Part shown: positions 6,257 through 11,165 of the stretch, in pieces
Position numbering within the stretch: position 1 is the stretch's first letter
Layout of the letters: the number at the start of each line of letters is the position of its first letter
Assembly: GCA_023701075.1 (NCBI GenBank)
Contig: JAMPXQ010000031.1
Location: forward strand, 1-11,165
DNA from: Candidatus Woesearchaeota archaeon
GTDB lineage: Archaea; Nanobdellota; Nanobdellia; Woesearchaeales; GW2011-AR15
Length of the DNA stretch: 11,165 nucleotides
Direction of reading: 5' to 3'
Program-made: the position numbers and the translations under genes
The notes under the pieces: model-generated
What the model saw: only the letters and a program-made list of their open reading frames with translations
The model's database searches: none
What the model was told of the DNA's origin: nothing

Positions 6257-6259
6257 ATA
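6252..6259 (+). promoter_or_regulatory. TATA box overlapping the PLD stop codon
   Basis: TTTAAATA is centred 26.5 nt before the ATG at 6282. The TAA stop of the upstream gene (6254-6256) is embedded in it. Confidence 0.7.
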
Positions 6260-6281
6260 TCTATTCTGATTGCCTTAATGG

Positions 6282-6860
6282 ATGGCTGATGGAAGGATTG
6301 ATATTGCTTCAAGAATAATGGCTGAAGTTGAACCTCTGTTTATCATTTTGGAAGATCTTTTATCTGAGATGCCTGATGCCCCAGGAGATTCATCGAATAT
6401 ATATTATAAGCATCCTGATCCAAATAATTTGAATGCAGGTTTCATGATTACGAGAGATAGGCTTAATACTGATTTTGTTTCATTATTGTATTCTGATGAA
6501 TTCAGCAGCTATAACCTGATAATAGAGCAAAAAGAGGGGAATATATTAGGCATGTTTTATGGGGAATATATATTGACAAGAAGATATATGCTTATTGAGA
6601 TGAACGGGGTGCCGTATCTCTCAGACAATTTAGGCAGTTCTATACTTAAGTATTTCCAGGTTTTTCCATTGGATACTTTGATGAGATGGGAAGAAGGAGC
6701 CTTGAGTATGAGCAAGGTTGAAGGTGATATGGCAGATCTATGGGCTATGGATTTACGTTCAATGGAACCAGGAGAAATAGATATAGCTAATATTAATAAG
6801 ATGTATTCCTTGTTCTCACCGCTGATATCTTTTGCAATAGATCAATATAAAGCAGATTAG
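6282..6860 (+). CDS. Hypothetical acidic soluble protein, 192 aa
   Basis: Not recognised. The protein has an N-terminal helix (DIASRIMAEVEPLFIILEDL, 7-26), a loop rich in Pro, Asp and Asn (31-51), then alternating short strands (AGFMITRD, FVSLLYSDE, YNLIIEQKEG, ILGMFYGEY, RRYMLIEMNGVPYLS) that suggest an antiparallel sheet, and a helical C-terminus (INKMYSLFSPLISFAIDQYK, 171-190). It is acidic overall, with no signal peptide and no membrane segment. This alpha-beta(meander)-alpha arrangement suits a small ligand- or protein-binding domain, but no function can be named. The coding DNA looks A+T-richer than its neighbours. The start is the ATG at 6282; an overlapping ATG at 6278 is out of frame and stops after three codons. 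Confidence 0.85.
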   Translation: MADGRIDIASRIMAEVEPLFIILEDLLSEMPDAPGDSSNIYYKHPDPNNLNAGFMITRDRLNTDFVSLLYSDEFSSYNLIIEQKEGNILGMFYGEYILTRRYMLIEMNGVPYLSDNLGSSILKYFQVFPLDTLMRWEEGALSMSKVEGDMADLWAMDLRSMEPGEIDIANINKMYSLFSPLISFAIDQYKAD

Positions 6861-6885
6861 TGTATTATTGTATTCGCCTATAAGC

Positions 6886-6893
6886 TTTAAATA
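6886..6893 (+). promoter_or_regulatory. TATA box for the 224-aa gene
   Basis: TTTAAATA is centred 26.5 nt before the ATG at 6916. It lies downstream of an in-frame TTG at 6868, which rules that longer start out. Confidence 0.7.
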
Positions 6894-6915
6894 TAATCAA
6901 CTTATCCTGATTTCT

Positions 6916-7590
6916 ATGATAGATGGATTAATGAGACTGGTAGTATCTAACGGTCAGGGTTTTGATATGATGAATTATGTTGCGCTTAGGGATCACTTAA
7001 GGGAATTAGAATCATTAGATCTATACCCTGTCATGCCGATGCCTATGGCTTCAGGTGTGATGCTCTCTGGAAGGATGTCGAATTATTATAGCTCAAATTA
7101 CCATGGTAGATCTGAACTTAAGAATCAGATAAGAGGGGTAATGGAATCATTGATTGAATCTGGCTGGGGCCACCTGCCTGAGATTGAAGCAAACATGAAG
7201 GATTACTCACTTCAGCAATTGTCTCCAGAGTATGACGGAGTAATGATACCGCATGAATTATCCTCAGTGTACTACCCGACCAAAGAAGACATTGGAAGCA
7301 AGATAGAAGTTGATGGCATGCCGTCTTATGTGGTGAATGATATGACTGGGAGTGCAGTTGTGATTAGGAGAAACATGGGTTCTTCACACCAACAGACAAT
7401 TGAGATGCTTGCTGAGGAGAATGGTGAACCTGGGCTGTTTTTATTGCCTGGTGCAGGAATTGGATATGCCTTGGCTAGAATGGTTGGACTAAGTGATTTT
7501 GCTGCATCATCATATAAGTCAATCAATAGAAGGTTGATTGGTTCTAAGGACAAAGGCTATTTTGAAGCACAGTTAAGGAAGCTTGAATGA
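6916..7590 (+). CDS. Hypothetical methionine-rich protein, 224 aa
   Basis: Not recognised. The start is the ATG at 6916 because the promoter lies between it and the upstream TTG (6868) of the longest frame. Methionine is frequent (17 of 224), including MPMPM at 40-44. Visible parts are an N-terminal helix (MNYVALRDHLRELESLDL, 19-36), a helix GRSELKNQIRGVMESLIESG (64-83), a stretch with DGVMIPHELSSVYYPTKEDI (107-126), short strands SYVVNDMTGSAVVIRR (137-152), and a glycine-rich hydrophobic segment FLLPGAGIGYALARMVGL (175-192) that could be a buried or peripheral membrane helix, though glycine-heavy. The C-terminus is basic. No catalytic motif is evident. It shares A+T-rich composition and orphan status with the 192-aa gene upstream, so the two may have arrived together (inference). 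Confidence 0.82.
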   Translation: MIDGLMRLVVSNGQGFDMMNYVALRDHLRELESLDLYPVMPMPMASGVMLSGRMSNYYSSNYHGRSELKNQIRGVMESLIESGWGHLPEIEANMKDYSLQQLSPEYDGVMIPHELSSVYYPTKEDIGSKIEVDGMPSYVVNDMTGSAVVIRRNMGSSHQQTIEMLAEENGEPGLFLLPGAGIGYALARMVGLSDFAASSYKSINRRLIGSKDKGYFEAQLRKLE

Positions 7591-7595
7591 TTACA

Positions 7596-7603
7596 TTTAA
7601 ATT
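7596..7603 (+). promoter_or_regulatory. TATA box for the first EamA transporter
   Basis: TTTAAATT, extended to TTTAAATTAT, begins 31 nt before the ATG at 7627. The next transporter has the same ten bases at the same offset. Confidence 0.7.
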
Positions 7604-7626
7604 ATAATCCTTTCTCACATCTGCAT

Positions 7627-8481
7627 ATGGATGGCCTTATGATAGGGATCATGGTCATGTTCCTTTGGGGCATTGCTGATTTTCTTCAGACTGTGACTAT
7701 TAGGAAGCTTGGCTCGCTAAAGAACATGTTTCTGATAAATGTCATCTGTACATTTTTCATCTTTCCTATAGCATTATGGCTTTATTTCAAGGGTATGCTG
7801 TCATTTACCTATTATGATTTCATACTGGTTCTGATAGCAAGCATATTTGATATAGTGGCAAGCTATAATTTCATGAGAGCATTTGAGATTGGTGAAGTTG
7901 CTGTTGTCGCTCCGATCACAGCCTCCTATGCATTGATAACTGCTATACTTGCAGCCATGTTCCTAGGAGAAGTCTTATCCATTGCAAAGGTATTAGTCAT
8001 ATTGCTGATAGTCATAGGCGTCGCCCTGGCTTCAGCAGATATAAGGAAGATGAGGCATATCAGGAGTGTAAAAGGGTTTAAGGAAGCGATGATCACAGCA
8101 TTCTCATTAGGCCTGCTTTTCACATTGATGAAATTCTTGTCAACAAGGTTGAACCTTGCCACAATGTTCATATTGACATGGTTTTTTTTAGGGATAATCC
8201 TAATGGTCTTCTCTGGTATCAGACTAGGATGGCATATCAAAAGGCTGGAATTTGGCACCTTGGCGCTATTGGCATTGATTGAACTATTATTTGCATCTGC
8301 ATGGCTGCTCTTTTCGACTGGACTAAGCATATCAGATGCCTCATTTCTTGTCCCTATAAGTTCGCTTTATCCGGCAGTGACAGTGATGTTGGCACTTATT
8401 TTTTTCAAGGAAAAGCTTGCAAAGAACCAGTTGATAGGCATAGGGATAATAATTATGGGCCTGTTCTTTCTGAGTATCTGA
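7627..8481 (+). CDS. EamA/DMT-superfamily transporter, copy 1
   Basis: A 284-aa integral membrane protein of ten predicted helices, made of two EamA repeats, the usual size and shape of the drug/metabolite transporter superfamily. Repeat 1 opens with LWGIADFLQTVTIRKLGSLK (13-32) and closes with GEVAVVAPITASYALITAIL (89-108) and FLGEVLS (112-118). Repeat 2 closes with SDASFLVPISSLYPAVTVML and FFKEKLAKN. Both repeats keep the conserved (L/K)-x-E after the last-but-one helix. A cytoplasmic basic loop (DIRKMRHIRSVKGFKEA) lies between repeats. Family members export or import amino acids, nucleotides or other metabolites; substrate cannot be predicted from sequence. It sits directly upstream of a paralogue, and each gene has its own promoter, so the pair may move different substrates or form a heterodimer (inference). 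Confidence 0.93.
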   Translation: MDGLMIGIMVMFLWGIADFLQTVTIRKLGSLKNMFLINVICTFFIFPIALWLYFKGMLSFTYYDFILVLIASIFDIVASYNFMRAFEIGEVAVVAPITASYALITAILAAMFLGEVLSIAKVLVILLIVIGVALASADIRKMRHIRSVKGFKEAMITAFSLGLLFTLMKFLSTRLNLATMFILTWFFLGIILMVFSGIRLGWHIKRLEFGTLALLALIELLFASAWLLFSTGLSISDASFLVPISSLYPAVTVMLALIFFKEKLAKNQLIGIGIIIMGLFFLSI

Positions 8482-8490
8482 GTGCAAACC

Positions 8491-8498
8491 TTTAAATT
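8491..8498 (+). promoter_or_regulatory. TATA box for the second EamA transporter
   Basis: TTTAAATT lies 9 nt after the stop of copy 1. Its offset to the ATG at 8522 is 31 nt, the same as in copy 1, which favours 8522 over an ATG at 8513 only 18.5 nt from the box centre. Confidence 0.6.
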
Positions 8499-8521
8499 AT
8501 GTCTATCAACCCATGGATAAT

Positions 8522-9397
8522 ATGTTATCTATAAGTATGATTGCAGGCCTTGTTCCCATGCTTGGATGGGGCATAGCAGATTTCCTCCAGAGTAAAGCAG
8601 TGAGGAAACTTAGCACTGCTCAGGTCATGTTTGTCTCGAATGTCTTTTGGACGCTTATTATCTTGCCGTTCGCTTTTTTTGTTGATCTCAATATCTCCAT
8701 GAATAACCTTATCCTTGTGATTATTGGGTCACTGTTCCAATTGGTCGCAATGGTCAAGCTATATGAGGCGATGAAGATAGGAGAGGTCTCGATTGTGACT
8801 CCAATATCAGCATCATATCCCATAATAACTGTGATCCTGCTGATTATGTTGCTGGGTAATGCCTTATCTCTACCAACCTTGGCAGCGATAATCCTGATGA
8901 CCTTAGGGATTGCATTGGCATCAACAGATTTGAAGAGACTAAAGCATATGCATACGACAAAAGGTGTCAAGGAAGCTGTTGTCTCGTTGTTTTTTTTTGG
9001 GATATATTTCTTCATACTTGAGCTGCTCAGTAGAGATATAACCTTTTTATTGGAGTTTAAGGCCATGGGTTCTTACACCTTCTTTTTTTATACTTCGATA
9101 TTCAACGGCTTGGCGTTGTTGATATATGGACTGCTTAAGAAAGAGAGATTGGTAAAAAAAGAAGTGATGGAAGCGGTTCCTTATATGTTCACGGCAGAGA
9201 TTATCTATCTTGTCTCATGGCTGGCTCTCACATATGGGTTCATGTTTGGAGAGAGCGCTATCGTCACTGCTATCAGTTCTGTATATCCTGCGATAACAAT
9301 CTTATTGGCATTGATATTCTATAAAGAGAAGCTTGTAAAGAACCAGTATTTTGGCATATTGATGATACTGGCTGGCCTTATTATGATAAGCCACTAA
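8522..9397 (+). CDS. EamA/DMT-superfamily transporter, copy 2
   Basis: A 291-aa paralogue of the preceding gene with the same ten-helix, two-repeat layout. Matching segments include GWGIADFLQSKAVRKLSTAQ (15-34), GEVSIVTPISASYPIITVIL (87-106) and, in repeat 2, GESAIVTAISSVYPAITILL with FYKEKLVKN. In repeat 1 the conserved glutamate after the helix is replaced by asparagine (LGNALS, N113), while repeat 2 keeps its glutamate. This asymmetry could alter substrate or coupling. Tandem duplication from copy 1, or the reverse, is the simplest origin, since the promoter decamer and its spacing are shared. An ATG three codons upstream (8513) is possible but poorly placed relative to the TATA box. The gene converges with the small minus-strand gene at 9423. 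Confidence 0.92.
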   Translation: MLSISMIAGLVPMLGWGIADFLQSKAVRKLSTAQVMFVSNVFWTLIILPFAFFVDLNISMNNLILVIIGSLFQLVAMVKLYEAMKIGEVSIVTPISASYPIITVILLIMLLGNALSLPTLAAIILMTLGIALASTDLKRLKHMHTTKGVKEAVVSLFFFGIYFFILELLSRDITFLLEFKAMGSYTFFFYTSIFNGLALLIYGLLKKERLVKKEVMEAVPYMFTAEIIYLVSWLALTYGFMFGESAIVTAISSVYPAITILLALIFYKEKLVKNQYFGILMILAGLIMISH

Positions 9398-9402
9398 AAA
9401 AA
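9396..9402 (-). terminator. T7 tract downstream of the 92-aa gene
   Basis: The minus strand has seven consecutive T about 20 nt after that gene's stop, overlapping the end of the convergent transporter gene. U-rich tracts without a hairpin terminate archaeal transcription, so this is a plausible terminator. Confidence 0.4.
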
Positions 9403-9422
9403 TCTAAAGACATAGTGATTGG

Positions 9423-9701
9423 TTATTGTGTGACATTGACAGGGCCATACATAGTATACGCTTTAGAGAAATCATAGAAGAGGATATTGTTTTCTATTCC
9501 TACCTTGAAATCAGTTCTCAGGGATTCATATTTCCCATTTCTTAATGCAAGAGACGTAAAGCCTTCAAGTCCGCTGATGAGTAGTTCTGCTTCAAGTCCG
9601 CCTATGCCTTTATCTACTTGTTTCACGGTTATGTCAAACTTCGAGCCCCTTCCTTTGAAATGATATTTCTGGTTAGGTTTCTGCTTGATGTCATATCTCA
9701 T
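9423..9701 (-). CDS. Small beta-rich hypothetical protein, 92 aa
   Basis: Not recognised. The protein alternates short strands and turns: KYHFKGRGSKFDITVKQVDK (12-31), LEAELLISGLEGFTSLAL (36-53), YESLRTDFKVGIENNILFYD (58-77) and AYTMYGPVNVT. This suggests a small beta-sandwich or barrel. It is basic at the N-terminus (RYDIKQKPNQKYHFKGRG), has no cysteine, no signal peptide and no membrane segment. It could bind nucleic acid or a protein partner, but nothing specific supports this. The gene stands alone, with a strong leaderless promoter, convergent with the transporter on one side and divergent from the TraB-like gene on the other (155-bp spacer with a TATA box for each). Confidence 0.8.
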   Translation of the reverse strand: MRYDIKQKPNQKYHFKGRGSKFDITVKQVDKGIGGLEAELLISGLEGFTSLALRNGKYESLRTDFKVGIENNILFYDFSKAYTMYGPVNVTQ

Positions 9702-9722
9702 GGTATTTTGTAGAGTTATAGG

Positions 9723-9732
9723 TTATATATAA
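9723..9732 (-). promoter_or_regulatory. TATA box for the 92-aa gene
   Basis: The palindromic TTATATATAA is centred 26.5 nt upstream of the ATG at 9701. It is among the strongest boxes in the window. Confidence 0.7.
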
Positions 9733-9827
9733 TGGAATCTGTGATATTTTGGCATGGGTTATGATTAAGTTGCATTTATTCCATGGTTTGAGCTATGAGT
9801 TCTTGCCTGTCTGCTCATCTAAACTTA

Positions 9828-9835
9828 TTTATATA
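9828..9835 (+). promoter_or_regulatory. TATA box for the TraB-like gene
   Basis: TTTATATA is centred 25.5 nt before the ATG at 9857. The in-frame TTG at 9851 would be only 19.5 nt away, so the ATG is preferred. Confidence 0.65.
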
Positions 9836-9856
9836 ACTGTTTTAATCTAGTTGTCT

Positions 9857-10372
9857 ATGAGAGACATAAGGGTCATCGGCACTGTCCATGGGTATGTTGA
9901 AGGGAAAGAATTGATCCCGATGCTATATAGGTTTGATCCTGATCAGGTCCTTCTTGAAGTAGTGCATAAGGATTTTGCAAAGAATAGCTTTGACAGGTAT
10001 CCAAGAGAGATGATCCAGGCATATAAATGGAGCATAGCGAATAGGAAAGATGTCAGGGGGTTTGATTGCGAATTCAACATAGCAAAAAAGATAACGCCTA
10101 TGCGCCAGGAAGAGCTTGAAGAGAGGATGCAGGAGATAATTGATAGATACGGCTGGATAGAGCTCAATAAGAAGAAATACGACCATATCTTCGACAGCAT
10201 GATGGTATATCTGATAGATATGGACAGGCATAGGCTAAGGCAGAAGCAGATGCTAAAGACCATCGAGAAAGTCATGATGAAAGATGGCAAAGTGCTGATA
10301 ATCTGCGGCATCGGCCACCTGGAATTCTTCGAGAAGCATCTCAAAGATGCGAAATTCATCCTGAGGGACTAG
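9857..10372 (+). CDS. Minimal TraB/PrgY-like protein, 171 aa
   Basis: A short protein with the hallmark motifs of the TraB/PrgY/Tiki superfamily: VIGTVHGYVEGKELI (6-20) with a G-x-x-H, a nearby strand with a conserved-type glutamate (DQVLLEVVH, E34), and a second G-x-x-H close to the end (LIICGIGHLEFFEKHL, 147-162). A charged helical middle (MRQEELEERMQEIIDRYGW) and DMDRHRLRQKQM (121-132) connect them. Family members are thought to be metal-dependent proteases or to inhibit signalling peptides; Tiki proteins cleave Wnt. Typical archaeal TraB proteins are longer and carry C-terminal membrane helices. This one has none, so it is a soluble core-only form. Activity is unproven and inferred from motif order. 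Start by TATA spacing. Confidence 0.88.
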   Translation: MRDIRVIGTVHGYVEGKELIPMLYRFDPDQVLLEVVHKDFAKNSFDRYPREMIQAYKWSIANRKDVRGFDCEFNIAKKITPMRQEELEERMQEIIDRYGWIELNKKKYDHIFDSMMVYLIDMDRHRLRQKQMLKTIEKVMMKDGKVLIICGIGHLEFFEKHLKDAKFILRD

Positions 10373-10376
10373 TCCA

Positions 10377-10384
10377 TTTAAATA
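10377..10384 (+). promoter_or_regulatory. TATA box for the 212-aa gene
   Basis: TTTAAATA is centred 26.5 nt before the ATG at 10407 and sits 4 nt after the TraB-like stop codon. Confidence 0.7.
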
Positions 10385-10406
10385 TAGATTATTGCTTCTG
10401 CACGGG

Positions 10407-11045
10407 ATGCTTGATTTGTCAGGGCTTGCAAGGACAGATATCCATTCTATTAATGATGCAAGAGACATAGTTACACGCCTATTGGATTTAGCAGCAAGGA
10501 AAGTGCAGCATGGAAGAGATGGTTATTTCGTGATACCGCAAGAAGCAGGCAACATGGTTTGGCATGGCATGAAAGAGTTCTTTCCTGCAGATCCTGGTTA
10601 TCAGGGATACCTGAAGTTTTATCATGTGGCATATCTTTCACAAAAAAACAGGATATTTGAGCATGGGATAATCCATTGCCCTGAACCGACAATCACGCCC
10701 TATCTTCCTGGTGCATATCTTTATGCGCTGGGAAAGCTGAATGATGGCTATTATCCTTCGATTCTTCAAGTGACTATACCTAAAGAGGACATATTTTTCG
10801 TGATGCATGATAGGCTAGGACCTGGATTCCTTCCAAAAAAGACAATCCCTTTCAATGCAATAAAGCCGGATGTGGAAGTGCCTTGGAGCCTGTTTCGGTT
10901 TTTTATAGAATATGGAAGCACTTCTAAGTTATATCATATTGAAGCAAATTACCTCCATGAGTTTTATGAACCACGTCTTGATGAGCTTAATGCTGTCAGA
11001 GGAAGATTTGGGCATTTCCTGTATGAAGAACGCCACATGCGTTGA
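10407..11045 (+). CDS. Hypothetical 212-aa protein, possible ADP-ribosyltransferase-like fold
   Basis: Not firmly recognised. The N-terminal third is helical (DARDIVTRLLDLAARKVQHG, 17-36). The core then reads KFYHVAYLSQKNRIFEHGII (70-89), PGAYLYALGKL (101-111), SILQVTIPKEDIFFV (118-132) and FLPKKTIPFNAIKPDVEVPW (141-160). That order (strand with YH, helix, 'hit' turn, strand with Y, long strand, then 'IP..I' closing strand) resembles ADP-ribosyltransferase-like folds such as KptA or DarT relatives, where H and Y hold NAD. No confident catalytic glutamate can be assigned. The C-terminus is charged (EERHMR) and several histidines recur (H73, H86, H90, H177, H184). The start at the ATG 10407 follows from the TATA spacing; an in-frame TTG at 10392 is only about 11 nt from the box centre. 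It follows the TraB-like gene by 34 bp but has its own promoter. Confidence 0.83.
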   Translation: MLDLSGLARTDIHSINDARDIVTRLLDLAARKVQHGRDGYFVIPQEAGNMVWHGMKEFFPADPGYQGYLKFYHVAYLSQKNRIFEHGIIHCPEPTITPYLPGAYLYALGKLNDGYYPSILQVTIPKEDIFFVMHDRLGPGFLPKKTIPFNAIKPDVEVPWSLFRFFIEYGSTSKLYHIEANYLHEFYEPRLDELNAVRGRFGHFLYEERHMR

Positions 11046-11124
11046 TTCATCTCATAAGATATAGAGAGAATGATTTGTATTGGATGATTGACGCACTGGA
11101 CACTGGACATTTTCTTGTGAGATA

Positions 11125-11132
11125 TTTAAATG
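11125..11132 (+). promoter_or_regulatory. Promoter of a gene starting beyond the right edge
   Basis: TTTAAATG, within ATATTTAAAT, predicts a start site near 11155. No usable start codon lies there (the GTG at 11157 stops after two codons), but AGAGGTGG at 11153-11160 is a good Shine-Dalgarno-like motif. A short-leader gene probably begins just past 11165. Confidence 0.45.
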
Positions 11133-11165
11133 AATGAGTCTTAGCTATTTCAAGAGGTGGATTAG

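Noticed and set aside
6868..6915. Upstream TTG start for the 224-aa gene
   Set aside because: The TATA box (6886-6893) lies inside this extension, so transcripts would begin after it.
11094..11107. Tandem 7-bp repeat (cactgga twice)
   Set aside because: Only two units, with no flanking structure, easily explained by chance.

Overview
The window reads as archaeal chromosomal DNA of moderate A+T content. The evidence is in the promoters. Nearly every gene has a TATA box (usually TTTAAATA or TTTATATA) whose centre lies about 25-28 nt before the start codon, with no Shine-Dalgarno sequence between, which is the leaderless layout typical of many archaea. The gene content agrees: a HerA-family ATPase, a membrane protein built like an archaeal site-2 protease, a lipobox-bearing phospholipase-D-like protein with a lamin-tail domain, a small TraB-like protein and an Ncs6/TtcA-type PP-loop relative. 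The many small orphan genes and the domain types suggest a DPANN archaeon (Woesearchaeota or a relative). That placement is an inference; no rRNA or other marker is present. The window contains no tRNA, rRNA, CRISPR array or insertion sequence, and no gene-free stretch over 300 bases.

Left part (1-4231). The tail of a plus-strand gene ends at 112 and abuts a convergent 96-aa helical protein. Next on the minus strand is a secreted or membrane protein (508-1755) that looks like an M50 site-2 protease with its HExxH and DG zinc/catalytic motifs replaced. Then comes a HerA/DUF87 ATPase (1841-3157) ending in a hairpin plus T-tract. Divergent from HerA, across 72 bp holding two TATA boxes, is a 333-aa protein (3230-4231) with a PD-(D/E)XK nuclease-like signature. 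The ATPase/nuclease pairing recalls the HerA-NurA and HerA-nuclease defence logic.

Middle part (4232-7590). An intergenic region contains a strong minus-strand TATA box followed by a hairpin and T-tract, a candidate small RNA. After it come a short, catalytically dead PP-loop protein that aligns by eye with the Ncs6/TtcA tRNA thiolation enzymes (4433-4939), a PLD/lamin-tail lipoprotein (4964-6256), and two unrecognised, A+T-richer genes (6282-6860 and 6916-7590).

Right part (7591-11165). A tandem pair of EamA/DMT transporters (7627-8481 and 8522-9397) apparently arose by duplication that included the promoter. Then follow a convergent small beta-rich protein (minus), a minimal TraB-like protein (9857-10372), an unrecognised protein with a possible ADP-ribosyltransferase-like core (10407-11045), and the promoter plus SD-like motif of a gene that starts beyond the window edge.

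Almost every gene carries its own promoter, so the window looks like independently transcribed units rather than operons. Its theme is catalytically degenerate relatives of known enzymes (pseudo-M50, pseudo-PP-loop) next to a possible HerA/nuclease module.
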